A stretch of 64,000 nucleotides of DNA from Haemaphysalis longicornis (GCA_013339765.2 CM023449.1:105440417-105504416); one strand, 5' to 3'. Shown: positions 1 through 15,199, counted from the first letter of the stretch. Program-made: numbers and translations. The notes: generated by a model from the sequence alone, not told the origin.

Positions 1-600
1 TTGATAAACCTGTGCGAGCACACCTAAAATTAATGAGATCGGGTAAATCGTCATTGTCGCCGGTGATTTCCATAAAGCTGCCATGAATTGGGAATCAGAA
101 AAATCTGGCTCGATTGATGTGAAAAGTGGAGTAATATTACTACATATGTCGCTCGCTTACTCCTACACAGACAGTCGTCCATACCGAGCTCGTGACAAGT
201 ACAAACTTCGTCAATGTTAGATAGCACTATCTATCCCACTAGTATTGAATCCTGCACTCCAATAGTTTTTGATGGCATTTGTAATCACAAATTTGTAAAT
301 GTAACTGTTCGTTACCTGGTAGAGCAATGTGCTAAAGACAGGAGGTCGCAGTTCTAAAGCGGTGTTGTGCAGCAAATGATTTTCTGATTGTTTATTAGCT
401 AGAAAAAGATTTGCTATCATTTTGCGGTGGCAACGTTAAGCCTCGCTGAAGAAGGTTCAAATTGTACTGCCCCTTTCTGCATTCTCTCAATTTTGTTACA
501 AAAGAACCTAAAAAAAGATGCCCCCACTACCCCTGGATAACGCGAGAACATGTTCAGTTAAAACGCAAAATTGAATGGCGAAGAAAAAACTCCCTCCACC
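1..600. other. Unannotated stretch
   Basis: I see no recognisable gene or mobile-element signature here. Reading frames are short and lack domain motifs. The last ~130 bases become purine- and C-rich as they approach the palindrome-ended element that starts near 602. Confidence 0.5.
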
Positions 601-601
601 T

Positions 602-1211
602 CCCCGAAGGGGATCGTGCGGAAATGCGAATGCATTTGGTGCACCGATGAGTGCGCTGCTGCAAGCAGTAACGGAGAGAGGCGTGCGCTTCACTGAATTT
701 ATATACATTTTCCGAGCACAGCGAGCGGAGAGAGGGTACGCGGAGAGGAGAGAAAGACCCGCGCAACACGCCCGCCCCGCGCGCGAGCTCTCTCTCCCGC
801 CGAGCTCCGCGATGCAAGCGCCCTCACACGCCCGAGCGCGCTCCTCCTCTCCTATCACTGTCCGCTACTCCGCCCGAGCTCCGCGATGCGAGCGCCCTCA
901 CACGCCCGAGCGCGCTCCTCCTCTCCCCTTGCCCTCCGCTACTCCCGCCCGAGCTACCACCTGCTCCGGTTGCTAGGCGCGCCACAGCTGTTGCTAGGGG
1001 CGTGGAGGAGCGCGGAGAGATAACACCTGCGGGCGCACGCCGACGGAGCACGACAACTCCCGACTAAGAAATGCATTCGCATTTACGACGACGACGACGA
1101 CGAAGGCAGAACTACGAGGCGCGCGCTCACGTGCGCTCGCGATGGAGGAATGCAGGCGCACGCCGGCCAACGGAGCAAGACAACCCCCGGCTAATAAATG
1201 CATTCGCATTT
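602..1211 (+). mobile_element. Palindrome-ended MITE/SINE-like element, copy P1
   Basis: A small hairpin with CCCC/GGGG arms (602-612) is followed by TCGTGC and a 16-bp imperfect palindrome AAATGC-GAAT-GCATTT (622-637). The matching palindrome AAATGC-ATTC-GCATTT appears twice at the far side (1069-1084 and 1196-1211), the last followed by A residues. The core is very GC-rich. It holds an approximate 75-bp direct repeat (about 799-873 and 874-948) beginning around GAGCTCCGCGATGC, and the last ~60 bp are duplicated (about 1027-1084 and 1151-1211), so the 3' end occurs twice. Long open frames on both strands come from base composition and have no domain. The plan matches copies at 18.4, 40.5, 44.7, 50.0 and 53.4 kb. 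Superfamily is not assigned. Confidence 0.6.
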
Positions 1212-2240
1212 AAAAATGCTTATATTGTAGTTGTGCACGGTATCTTAGTTCAGGGAGGCTAGCCATTATTATAACACCGTGACACTGGGCGGCCTTGCAT
1301 CAGCGAATAGATGGACACTTTACAAGTTCTTACCGAACAAACACAATTGTATTCCAGATCATGTAATGGACAATAAAACCTGTCACAATAAAGCCTGTAA
1401 AAACTAAAATAGCAACCACGTATTGGTGTTGAGCGCGACCACGGGCGGCGCTGCGAAGCATGCCTCCGTGAAGTCGGCTTAGGGATTCTCGCATTTGTCG
1501 TCTGCTGCACTCGGGCTCGCTCTCCCTGGTGTTTCGTTGCTCTCGGTTGACGTCTGATGCTTGTCCGCACCAGATTTTGCGTGTTCGTAACTTTTTATCA
1601 TAATATTAGACTTAAAATGGCATGAAATAGATCAAGGCGTGAGTTAAAGTATAGTTTTGAATACCACTACGAAAGACACATTATCGGCGCCGCCCCATTC
1701 CTTGGAAAGGCGGTCTTGTGCGGAGCGTGAATAGTCGGAGCTAGGCGTCAGCTTCTGCAGTGAGCAACCTTTCGAACAAAGGGAACAGCCAGCAGCTAGT
1801 AACCGACACAGCGAAAATGCAAGATGAAAACAAATTCCACACCTTCGGGGTTGTCGGCTTTGGCAGAAGGCATTACGATTCCCGTTCATCATAGGTCAAG
1901 AGATGGTAAAACAGTTTTTGTAACCTTGCTGAACACTCGGAAGCATTTATCAAATCACTTTATACATTGTATTGACATAAGAGTATGCAGACATGCTCTA
2001 TGGGCTGCAGACACTGCAGGTTGAGTTACAAATAACCAACTGTGTGTATAGGGCTTCTGGTTTTATACCAAGCTTCTCACCAGTGTGGACGTTTATTGAG
2101 CAAAAAGAGTCGCGTATACGGTAAATATACAGTAACGCTATGTTTGCTCCGACCTGGAGGGATATTTCGGTACGTCTTCCACAGCCATATCTTCCAAATA
2201 TTCAGATATGCGTTAACGGAAAACTGACTCAAAACGAGAA
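1212..2240. other. Unannotated stretch
   Basis: No gene or repeat signature that I recognise. Reading frames are short, without motifs, and interrupted on both strands. About 1430-1580 is somewhat GC-rich but shows no terminal repeats. Confidence 0.45.
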
Positions 2241-2500
2241 AGAAGAGCAGGAGGAGGAGGAGAAAACTTTATTTAACAGTAAAATCTAGCTGATTAGCGG
2301 GCGATGTTCTCTGTCCAGGACAGGAGAGTAAAAGTAATTTTTTTGAGTTCATTGAATGCCATAGAGAAGACCAAGATTTGTTCTTTACGCCTGGAAGAGT
2401 TGGAAAACAATAAAGAGCTGCTTGGAAATATTCATCGGTTTCGATTTTTGTAATATATGCACGTATACTATCTATTGCGTTCGTTATGGAGTATATCAAG
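2241..2500 (-). repeat. Probable LINE 3' end with AGG-repeat tail
   Basis: Read on the minus strand, an AATAAA signal (about 2268-2273) is followed by a short CCT-repeat tail (AGG repeat on the plus strand, 2248-2262). This is the layout of many arthropod LINE 3' ends, where the polyadenylation signal is followed by a simple-repeat tail. No RT motif is visible upstream, so this would be only a 3' UTR fragment. The clade is unknown. Confidence 0.35.
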
Positions 2501-3464
2501 CCTTCAACGCCGTAATCATGTCATAATTGTTCCAGTGGAGAGGCAGGTCGGTGTTATAACGATGGTTACGATAAAAAATTTGGAGCATGAAAGCCGCCTT
2601 TGAGTACTCTGGGCAACGTTGTCTGGGGCGCGATCGCCGTGGCGTAGCCCAAAGCTTCTCATTGTATTCTCATGTGAATAAACAACGCACGCTGCGGATA
2701 TCCACCTTCTTGCACGCAGCCACAACGAAAGCTAATTTTTGACGCCGGGAATGTTTGCCACACAACCTGAAGAAATTGTCCGCACAAAATTTGTGAGCCT
2801 CCCAAACATTGCCAAGTATCCTAACAAAACGTTCGGGACGGCGAAGAAAAATTAAAGCGTTGTGCACAGAGAGAAACATTCATCTGATGCAAGTCGACAA
2901 CAAGGAAATAAATCGAGGACAGCCGCTTTCTTTCCTGCTGTGCGATGCGCGTGTAGGGGCCCGCCGCTTGGTACGTAGCTCTAGACTGTTGGGTCTTCAT
3001 AAGAGCATCTAAAAAATTCTGTAGGGAAGCCTACGCATTTTGAATACTTATCGAGGAGCTCTGAGCGCTGAACCTCGTTGCGAATAAGCTAGCAAGGACG
3101 AGTTACGCATGTTCTTCTGACCGATGCTCTGAGGAAAGTTGGTCTCTCTCTCCTAGTGGGCTGCAAACTTGTAGGGGATACAGCTTGTTAAATTTTAAAT
3201 GCGTCATAAGCCCGACAAAATAACTGAATGCCCAGCAACACGCTTTTTAATGCACTAAAGCATCAAAGCGGCGATTTTCAGCGCACGCACTGCTGCCCCT
3301 CACAAGCGGAGCGTAGCAGACGACAGCGGCGCGAGTCCCTAAGCTGTACGTCAGAGCCAGGGGGCGACACTCAAACATCTCACCGCCAATAATTCTTACG
3401 ATAACAGCATTTTTAAGGCCACACAATTCCAGTATCGTGACAGTACCAGATCATTCTAACTTAA
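2501..3464. other. Unannotated stretch
   Basis: I see no domain, RNA gene or terminal repeat here. Short frames on both strands lack motifs. The stretch ends at the TA dinucleotide flanking the Tigger-like element. Confidence 0.45.
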
Positions 3465-4590
3465 TACAGTGTAGCCCGGTTATAACGATGTTGACGGGAA
3501 TCTGAAATTACTTCGCTATAACAGCTTTTTCGTTATATCTGAACTCTAAAAAAACCAAACATTATGCAGACCAAGAAAAATAAAATTATTTACACTTTCT
3601 GAAAAAAGCGATAAAGCGTGCCTTGCACGCGTTTCGCGGGCGCGCGTTTCAGAACACGGTGCTCAACGTTGTATAACAGATCGCAACTGCCCGGTTCGGA
3701 GAACAAGTACATACGCAGCGTGTCGACAGCTGCGAGAGCTGCTCCGGCGGTGCCAGGGTGAGGCCCACCAATGTCGTCTCCTTCGCTGTCCGAGGAACTG
3801 CTATCTGCGGCCGTTCCCTTTTTGGAGACGCTAGCGGCGAGTTCATCAGTGGTGAGCTCCTCCGGTGCGACGATGTCTTGAACCGCCAGGGCAAAGTCCA
3901 GATAGTGCAACCCGCTTGGCACAAGGCTTCAATAGCCCGCGGCCTCCCACAGCTGCCCCAAGCTCGTCACTGCGCGGTACCATCCGCTGCAGCAGCATCG
4001 ATGTCTGCTTCTGCTGTTATTTCTTCGGCGGCAGCGCTGCTTCCCCGGGAAAAACCTGCTTTCTCGAAGCAGTGTTGAATGGTCTCAGACTTCACGTCCC
4101 GCCAGGCTCTGCTTGCGAAAAATACTGCGTTTACCGCCGAAAAATACCGCCTTTACCGCCCGAAGCTGCTGCCCCCACGTCCTCCTCTCTGAAGTGACAC
4201 GATATAAGATCGCGGCGGTCGGCCCGCCTGGCACTGGAAAAAGAGAATGGGAAGCGTTCGCGAGACGGCTACCCGGCGACCATGTGGTGCGGTGAAGCAA
4301 GCTTTCGCAGGGAGCCGAGTGGGGCGAGTCCGCTGCCAGGAGCCAAGAATTGCCCGTTTTTCGGCCTAGTTGCTTCACGCGAAAGCTCGAAACGTGCTTT
4401 GATGGCTTTTTTTTTGTTGTTTTTCTCGACCAAAAACTTCGCTATATCCGCTCAGTCGCATTTTTTACTTCATTAATAGTGGACTTAAAAGGCATTGAAA
4501 ATGCGGAAATTGGGACGGGAAATCAAGGTCACATCGTTATAACCGCTATTTCGCTGTAAGTGGGTTCATTATGAATGGGCTACAATTAAA
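3465..4590 (-). mobile_element. Decayed pogo/Tigger-like DNA transposon
   Basis: The left end reads TA-CAGTGTAGCCCGGTTATAACG (from 3465) and is mirrored at the right by TCGTTATAACCGC (about 4533-4545) and GGGCTACAATTA (about 4578-4589). The inverted ends rich in TATAACG and TTCGCTATA, and flanking TA dinucleotides, are typical of the pogo/Tigger group of Tc1/mariner. At ~1.1 kb it is far shorter than an autonomous Tigger of 2.5 kb or more. Only the C-terminal part of a transposase is recognisable (minus strand, 3590-3922); no DDE catalytic core or CENP-B-like DNA-binding domain can be read. It is non-autonomous and old. Confidence 0.65.
3590..3922 (-). pseudogene. Tigger-like transposase C-terminal remnant
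   Basis: A 110-codon minus-strand frame resembles the tail of Tigger-type transposases. An acidic segment with EELTTDELAASVS is followed by a Ser/Asp/Glu-rich stretch, a helical part with AAVDTLRMYLFS, and a C-terminal end LYRFFQKV. In intact relatives this acidic tail follows the DDE domain and ends in a similar short basic-aromatic motif. The catalytic and DNA-binding domains are absent, so the frame is a relic inside the element's inverted ends. Assignment rests on motif likeness only. Confidence 0.5.
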
Positions 4591-5700
4591 TGGTAGCGTT
4601 GGAAGGGGTGATGGAACTAATAATACGATTAGATAGGAAGACAACTACAGGCCTTGATGGTATCCCAGAGGTTTCTCTAAAAAAATATGTGCGGAAATAC
4701 TAGCTAGATTGCTACTAATGATATTTGATGTTTCGATTAAAACAAGTGCAGTACCCGACGAGTGGCTGCAAGCACGTGTGATTCCGGCATTTATAAACGT
4801 AGCAGATTATTAGTTAGCAATCACCGACCAATCTTTCTGACGTGTATTTGTTGTGAATCACGTCAACATACTTAATGTAAACATTGAAGCACTTTTCTTG
4901 AACAAAATAAAATAGCTCACAGCATGTAACATGGCTTCCGATGAGGTTTATCTACTACCACACAATTATTAGCAACTGATAACGAATTCTCCAAAGTTCC
5001 GGGCAATGCTGGACAGGTTGATATTGTCTTATGGACTTTTTGAAGTCCTCGGATAAGGTTCCTCATCTAAAATAATCAGTAAAATAAAGATAGCGGCATT
5101 CCTGCGCGAATAGTTAGGTGGGTCATAGCCAATTTAACGAACAGAAAACAGTGAGTAACAAAAAGGGGTTCCGCTCTGGTCTTTTCGGGGTGTTTTCTTG
5201 AGCACCGCAGGAGTCAGATTTCGGCCCAGTATTATTTATAATTATACGAAATATAGTTTAATCAAGCCACACAGGCGTGTCAATTAATTTATTCTAGATC
5301 GAGTGCATATTTTTTAATACCGTAAATTTTAACTTAGACCAGCTTTATTTGTGTCAGAAATTAACTTGCATAAAACAATGGTGTAAAGAATGAGAATTGT
5401 AACTATTTATTAAAACCTAATATTTATGACTGATTAACAACATCTGTGATTCGAATTTACTTATAATGAAAGCGGTAAGACCACCAGCAAGTAGAATAAT
5501 ACAAGTACTTGGGTGTCGTGATAACATTGAAGCTCAGCTGAACAGCACATATTGACGGCATATGTTGCTGTGCCCCGAACAAATAAGCTTTTTATATCAT
5601 ACATAGGGCTGCGCTTCTGCATTACTAAAACTAAGAGCATATAAAGGCTTCCTTCGTACTTTCCTTGATAATTTCAGCATTGTGTGCACCGGGATATAGC
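4588..5700 (+). pseudogene. Decayed LINE reverse transcriptase
   Basis: Beginning directly after the Tigger-like element, the plus strand encodes scattered RT pieces across frames. They include a TTGLDGIPE motif (RT fingers, about 4650), an LLLMIFDVS segment followed by PDEWLQARVIPA (about 4710-4790), then a degenerate ITDQSF where YRPIS would be expected. Stops and frameshifts are frequent and no catalytic YxDD box survives intact. Downstream pieces to about 5700 may be the thumb and connection region, but the match is weak there. Clade is uncertain (CR1/Jockey-like). Confidence 0.5.
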
Positions 5701-9040
<3,340 letters not shown>

Positions 9041-9890
9041 AAATAAAACCATTTAAATCTGTTTTGCAGTGTATCACCCATCCGCTTGCTCACATTTTTA
9101 ATCTATCACTCTCGACAGGAAAATTCCCAACTAAAATGAAACGAGCAAGAGTCGCCGTTATTTTTAAAGGTGGTGACAGAAATTCTGCATCTAATTATAG
9201 ACCCATACCAGTGCTTCCTATTTTTTCTAAGGGACTGGAAAAAGGTATATATGCCCGTGTAACGAAATATTTTGACATGAAAAACACTATATCCAACTCA
9301 CAGTTTGGCTTCCGAAAGGGCAGGTCTAGCGAAACAGCCTTATTAGCAATTAAGGAAAGCATTTTACAGTAAAGCTTTTTACTGCCTGAATCACAGACGT
9401 TTGCTAAACAAGCTCTCCTCGTATGGAATTCGTGGGTTACCCTTATCACTACTCGAATTATATTTAAGCAACCGAAGCCAATCTGTTTCTATAAATAACC
9501 ACAAATCATCTTTTTTGCCGATAACTTCTGGCGTACCCCGGGGAAGTGTTTTGGGACCATTGCTATTCATCACGTATATAAACGACATGGTTAATATTGG
9601 TGAAGGGGTAAAATATGTGATATATGCGGACGACAGTACTTTGCTCTTTACTGGACCCGATATACATGACCTAATTCATAGATGCAATTTAGCACTAAAG
9701 GAATTAAAAACTTGGTCAAAGTAAATAAATTGAAAATTAACCCTGTAAAAACCAAAGCTACAATTTTCTGTGCTCAGAATAAAAACGTTAGCTCACATCA
9801 AACCGTATACATCGACGACCAGCCTGTAGAAATTGTTGCCCCTAATATTCTACTAAAGCAACGGAAGAAGCTACTGACAAAGTAAGCTCT
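9041..9890 (+). pseudogene. LINE reverse transcriptase fragment
   Basis: Plus-strand frames show an RT domain in order. A fingers region with ARVAVIFKGGD and NYRPIPVLPIFSK (about 9150-9235) is followed by QFGFRKGRSSETA (about 9300-9345), SGVPRGSVLGPLLFITYIND (9523-9585) and the catalytic YADD box (9623-9634). Between 9372 and 9401 the frame changes and the block that normally carries the first catalytic aspartate (palm A) is missing, consistent with a deletion. A frameshift near 9720 moves to a third frame carrying INPVKTKATIF, and the sequence ends around 9890. It lacks the endonuclease and the 3' UTR. Clade probably CR1/Jockey-like; not active. Confidence 0.8.
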
Positions 9891-12200
9891 ACGCAAAAGA
9901 GATTCATTTTAACCTAGATAACAAGCGGCTAATTGGTAACGTGCCACATGCATCCATATGCACCGGAAACTGAAGTTTGTGCGCGACTTCAGCGCCGCCT
10001 CTCGCCACCGCTTCGCAACTCTGGGTCGGTGGATATCGCGACCGGCCGTTCTGCGCCCGTATAAACACACGCGCTGCGTGCGGTTCGAAGGTGTGTGGCG
10101 GACGTTTTTTTAAGAAATATAGATATAATTGCAAGTTGCAGGGTCCGAAAGGATCAAAATGCTGCTGGAAAGAATTAGTGCCAGCGCCGCTACTGCTGCG
10201 TGAACGACCGCCAAAATCGCGAAAGGCAGCCTGCCATTGTTCTGAACAGATTTCTCGCTCGAGCAGCCGTGGGAGAATAGGCATCTAGAGAAATGAATTT
10301 AGCAGTAAGAAAAGTCAAGTAAATAAGAAAGTCCTGACATTTTTTTTTCAGTGGAAGGAGTAAAATTATGAGTACAATTAGCGTTTATGCGCAGTGCAGA
10401 CACGAAGGGCCGTAAAACTAAAACGTTTGGTTTCAGTGTTTCATAAACAACGCGCGCTGCGAGGAATCGGATGCCGTCCTAGTATTTGCATACCACTCGC
10501 AATTACGGCTTCCGCCACTATTGTTTTATCAGCAGTAACATTTTTTAGCGATATTCACGGCACCCAATGGATGCTAAAAGGCGGAACAAGGATATGTTCA
10601 AAGTCTTCGCTGGTGATCCTAAAAGCAATGTCAAGATGGTCAATACACATCCCGCTTACTGCCCTGCTTTGTTCCCCGATGTGTACACAGTTCGGCCACG
10701 CATTCCAAGTGAGAGCGTAGAAAGCTATCAAAGGCAAGGCTGCATTCACTCGCGCTGACTTCTTTAGGGCGTTTTGCGTACTCTGAAAGTTGAGCTTGAT
10801 ATTGTATAAGCAGAGGATGAGCAGAGGAGGAAATACTTTTTTGGAGAATTCCGAACGGCCTGAACAAACTGTGTCACAATTAGCCGCTAAGACGACTCTA
10901 AGGTTACTCACAAGATAGAAGCCAAAACTAAACGGAATCCTCGTAAAGACAACTGCCGCTCCACAGCATATTTCGAACTGTGTGGAACTGCTTATACTTT
11001 GTCATCAGCTAATAAAGGTTGGAATGCGTTGTTAATTAGTGACATCACCAACCGAGCTGAAGAAGGGCAACCGAAAAAGTAACTGCAGTGTGGTGGCACG
11101 GACAGTGGAAACCATAACACAAACACGCTTCTGTGGTGGAGCGCCGTTGTATACGCTGGGATCACTTTATTAGTCTGTGATACAAAAAAATGTGCTACTG
11201 ACCTGAGTTGGCGCTGTAAATAAGCTCCCCTAGCGGAAAATGAAACTTCGCAACGGTATCTGTCCCGTCAATCTTTCACGACGTACACGCACGTGGGAAC
11301 GCACAATCTCTAACTTCTCGCGCACACGAGGCCAATAGCAGTAGTTCAGCCCCGTTATTGACCGGAAATCGCACAGAAGCACTTGAGGCAAGGGGAAACT
11401 ATTGGCCAGAATAGTTTTCAAGGTCGAGACATCTTTAAAAACAATCGAAAAAACAAACCGATGGGTGCCGAATTTACGAACGCGCCTCCACCGTCTGGCT
11501 CTCACCGACCCAAAGTTCACTCAAGCTTCCGTGGGGAGCGCTGGGTGTACTAATTTGTCGCGCCCACTGACCAGTGACCGGTCCCTAGTGTACGAAGTCC
11601 GCAATACGCCCAATGTGGCAGAAATACCCACGAATACTTCAGGGAACTTCTCTCCCATGAACAAAATTGTGATATTTGGAACTCTACGAAGCGCGAAAAT
11701 TGACTTACCAGGGAAAGGCATCCTACGAAATTCAGTGATCCAGCCCTAATTTTTCCGCCGGACGATGTTTAACTTACAAACCATAGTAAAAGCCATACCA
11801 AAGCTGCCATCCGTGATGATGATATTACCCTCTCGAAGATGACATGATTACCTGGCACAACGATATACACTATAAGATGCCTAAAACCGCCATAGGCAAA
11901 ACGGTGCTCTATACTTAGCGCTGGAAATGTCCACTGTCAGGACTAGTGCTGAAGAAACGCTGAAGAGGAATGCTGAAGAGGAAGACAAGTGCAGTCTACA
12001 GACCTAAAGGGCAGATACAGGGAATCGTAACACCAAAAGTTCTATAAATGAGAGGCCTGAGCCTCACTCTTTAAAGGAAAGAGCGGGATTGGCTAAGCCT
12101 AAGGAATTACAGTCTGTGCTTACCCAGGCCACCAATCCGAATACAGAAATGACAAACAAAAAAAACAACCGCTTAAAAAAGAAACATTGGTAATGTTTCA
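9891..12200. other. Long stretch without recognised genes
   Basis: No gene, RNA or terminal repeat was identified with confidence. A 118-codon minus-strand frame at 10555-10911 ends in PPFSIHWVP, which faintly recalls the last motif of LINE RNase H domains, but it lacks the other catalytic residues. About 9960-10230 is GC-rich without repeats. Several short frames around 11230-11750 carry no motif. Confidence 0.4.
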
Positions 12201-12252
12201 ATCACTCACCGTAAGTCGCTTCATCAAAGGCAATCCGTGCCTAAGACTTAAG

Positions 12253-12600
12253 ACCGACGTCGGTGGCGGGATTCAGTCGCAATGTAACCGTCATTTTTTA
12301 TGCAGGAACACCCGTATATTGCAAGCATGCCCCTGTGCGTCACCACAAAGCATCGTCACCCACAACAACCCTAGCTTAAAGCAAGCTCATTGCTGTGTCA
12401 TGTTCCAGGCGCTTCAGCGGCTGCGCAGGACGGCGTTTATCACGCCAACCGACCACGGCATCCAGGAGGCGCTGCATCAGCCACATACTGGGGCCACGGA
12501 CTATATAAGGCGGCAAGAACCCCTCATTCTTTCGCAGTCGGCGGCGGGATTCAGGCACGATCTAACCGTCATTTTTGCTGCTGTTAAGGTGCAAATTGTA
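12253..12600 (+). promoter_or_regulatory. Repeated LINE 5' UTR with TATA-like promoter
   Basis: The sequence GGCGGGATTCAG followed by TAACCGTCATTTTT occurs twice, about 290 bp apart (12256-12297 and 12542-12578). This suggests a monomer-repeat 5' UTR such as some LINEs carry. Upstream of the second copy is a TATA-like CTATATAAGG (12501-12510), roughly 35 bp before GCAGTCGGCGGCGGGATTCAG. Immediately downstream the sequence passes straight into RT palm coding (12663), so ORF1 and the endonuclease are missing. The promoter call is inference from motif and position. Confidence 0.4.
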
Positions 12601-12662
12601 CTGTTCGTTGGTTATCGTATATCTTTCCTCGCCATCGACTGCACTGTTGATATTATTTCATT

Positions 12663-13977
12663 TTTCTTGACTTTTCCAAAGCATTTGATAAGGTGTGTCA
12701 CAAATTATTGTTGTATAAACTGCATCAGCTTAACCTTGATTCCAACCTTTTATCTTGGCTTCAATTTTTTCTCACTAACCGTTCGCAATTTGTATCCGCT
12801 AATAATTTTAACTCTGAGCTACCACGAGTCCACTCCGGTGTGCCGCAATGCTCAGTGCTGGGTCCTCTTCTTTTTCTTATCTACATTACCGATTTGCCAG
12901 AATGCGTTTCTTCTAACATTCATTTATTCGCCGACGACTGTGTTGTGTACCGACAAATAACGTGTGACAATGACATAACCACCTTGAAATCTGATCTTAA
13001 CGCTATTTCTTCCTGGTGCAAAACTTGGCTCATGGAACTTAACGCTAACAAATGTAAGCACTTATGTGTCGCCAAAACAGCTCACCAGTTACCTTCTTAC
13101 TCCAATAATAACACCCGTTTAGTTCATGTGTCATTTTACAAATGCCTGGGTGTTCACATTTCAGCCAATTTAACATGAATCAATCACACCGAGTATGTAA
13201 TTGCCAATACTAACCGCAGGTTAGGATATCTCCGACGCAACTTTTCAATGGTTCTATCATCACTTAAATTATTAATGTACAAAACACTACTTCGTCCTAA
13301 ACTTGAGTATGCCGCATCAGTGTGGGATCCAAGGTTCGGTACTTTAACACAGTTGCTTGAAATGGTTCAAAATAATTCTGTTCGTTTCATTCTCTCCAAT
13401 TGCCAACGTTATTCATTCTCTCGTTCAACGTTTATTCGTTCGTTTCATTCTCTCAACTGCCAACGTCATCTTGCCGACGGAAAGTTTTGCGTCTCTGTTT
13501 GTTCCATAAAACTTTTCATCACCCACTCCTACGTCATCAGCTTATTTTGCCTCCCCATTTTATCTCATCTCGTCTCGTCTGGATCACGCTAATAAAGTTG
13601 GAATACCATCGTCAAGAACCAATGCCTTTTTTCAGTCCTTCATACCCAGAAGTGCAGTAGAATGGAACCACCTTCCTTCATAAACCGCTGCCATTATTGA
13701 TCATGAGTTATTCAAACATGCTATAGGTAATATTGTATAACTATTGGTTCCTGTGTTGTCCTTTCCCTTCATCGCGCATTAGCTAACATTGTATAATTTT
13801 AAGCCAAGTTGTCATTTCTATTCTTGCCTTATTATGCGTCAACTTTATTTGTATGTTGTAAGCCATTCCTGTAACCTTTGTAATGCCATTTACTGCTTTT
13901 TTCTTGACTGTATTGTAACTAAAAACTCCCCTCTCCAATGCCTTATGGCGTTGAGCGTAATGGAAATAAATGAATAA
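12663..13977 (+). pseudogene. LINE RT (3' half) with 3' UTR
   Basis: The palm begins at DFSKAFDKVCHKLLLYKLHQ (from about 12667, with the first catalytic Asp). Then come SGVPQCSVLGPLLFLIYITD (about 12835-12894) and a FADD catalytic box (12932-12943). The RT connection region ends with LRPKLEYAASVWDP (about 13290-13330). A stop at 13176 breaks the frame before the NTNRRLGYLRRN segment. A C-terminal AVEWNHLPS motif occurs near 13660, and the 3' UTR ends in an AATAAATGAATAA tail at 13964-13977. The 5' end is fused directly to a 5' UTR-like sequence, implying a large internal deletion. It belongs to the CR1/Jockey-type LINEs. Confidence 0.8.
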
Positions 13978-14004
13978 GTATTCTTCGTGTGGCGCGGGTG
14001 AATC

Positions 14005-15113
14005 ATGGCTTCCGTATCTAACTGTGGCAAATGTTCGAAAGTGCTTCCGGCTGAAGGGAAATGTTTGGTGTGTACAGAGTGTGACATTGAAGATGTAAAT
14101 ACACCAACCAAGGGCGTTTATTCTAAGCGGTCCCAACATCCCACTTTCTCCGAAACGCTGAGACCGCTTTGAATAAATGCCCTTGGTTGGTGTATTTGCC
14201 TATTCAAGTTTAACCCACCCAGACACAGTTCTGTCAAAGAGTTTCACATTCAGAGTGTGACTTTGGATTTCATTTTGGAAAAAAAATGTGCAGTGATTAG
14301 TAAACCTGCAATATCTAACAAGGAGCTGCCAAGCTGGAAACATGGCTTTGCTGCGACTGTCGTTCCCAAAACAACACTTAAGCAGAGGTAAATGTGGTCT
14401 CAAATGGCGACTTGCTTTCAGAGCGGTCGGCTAAAATTGAGTCTTTTTTGCCGATAAAGGACGTTATGAGCTCCCTTGTTCTCAACGTTGATGAGCTTCT
14501 GCAACTGAAATCAACTGTAGATGTTCTTCAAAAATCAGTCGACTCTATTAACGAAACAGTTGACTTTGTTTCAGGAAAGTACGATGAAGTCATAGCAACT
14601 GCTGCTGCGAAACAGGCCACCATAGGTCAACTGCAAAGTGAGGTTCATGCCTTGAAAACCACTGTATCAGATGAAGCGAAAGAACTGTTGATCCTGCGCA
14701 AAGAGGTAAATAACATTTAACTATACAGCAGGAGGTATAACATGAAAATTCACGGTCTCTCGCCACAGAAAGGCGAAAAGCTTTTGCCTATCACGTCGGA
14801 TATGGCAGAAATGCTGGAGTTAGACTTCACTGAGTCAGACGCCGAAGCGATACATTGCCTTCCTGCTAACCGAGATTGTCCGCCAGTTATGCTGGTTAGA
14901 TTTTTCTCCGTGACACTGGAAAAATTGTCGTGGAACTGTGGCGGCTCTTTGAGGGCACTTGCGGAACATGGAACAATTACTCAGCTCTACTTCGCTGATA
15001 ACTTGACCAACTATAAACGAGAAATGTACTGGGCAGCCCGCCAGACAGGGAAAGAAAAGCTGTACAAGTACGTCAGGGCTAAATATTGCAAAGTTCTCGC
15101 CAAGAAAGCTTAG
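14005..15113 (+). pseudogene. LINE ORF1 protein, interrupted
   Basis: The likely start ATG at 14005 opens a cysteine-rich N-terminus with paired CxxC motifs (CGKCSK then CLVCTEC), as in the PHD-like fingers of CR1/L2-type ORF1 proteins. A 101-bp inverted-repeat insert follows at 14097-14197 and ruins the frame. From about 14394 a helical segment rich in heptad-like Leu/Val/Ile (coiled coil) leads to an in-frame TAA at 14718. Then comes the conserved YSRRYNMKIHGLSPQKGEKL motif of the RRM-like nucleic-acid-binding domain. The C-terminal domain continues with DAEAIHCLPA and ends at the TAG of 15111-15113. ORF1 products bind the LINE RNA. Confidence 0.75.
14097..14197. repeat. 36-bp-arm fold-back (hairpin) insert
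   Basis: Two 36-bp arms (14097-14132 and 14162-14197) are reverse complements at 34 of 36 positions, separated by a 29-bp spacer. The outer ends read AAATACACCAACCAAGGGC. The insert sits in LINE ORF1 just after its zinc-finger coding part and breaks it. This size and shape fit a tiny fold-back MITE; transcribed, it would form a long stem. I see no clear target-site duplication. Confidence 0.8.
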
Positions 15114-15199
15114 AAATCGCCCCTTGTACACATATCGCAGAACGCTGACTAAAACAAGCTTGTGTAATAGTGAACAAGGACACTGACCTAGACTGATTC

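Noticed and set aside
508..1051. Long overlapping Arg/Ala/Ser-rich frames on both strands
   Set aside because: GC-rich tandem sequence inside element P1; frames overlap on both strands and have no domain.
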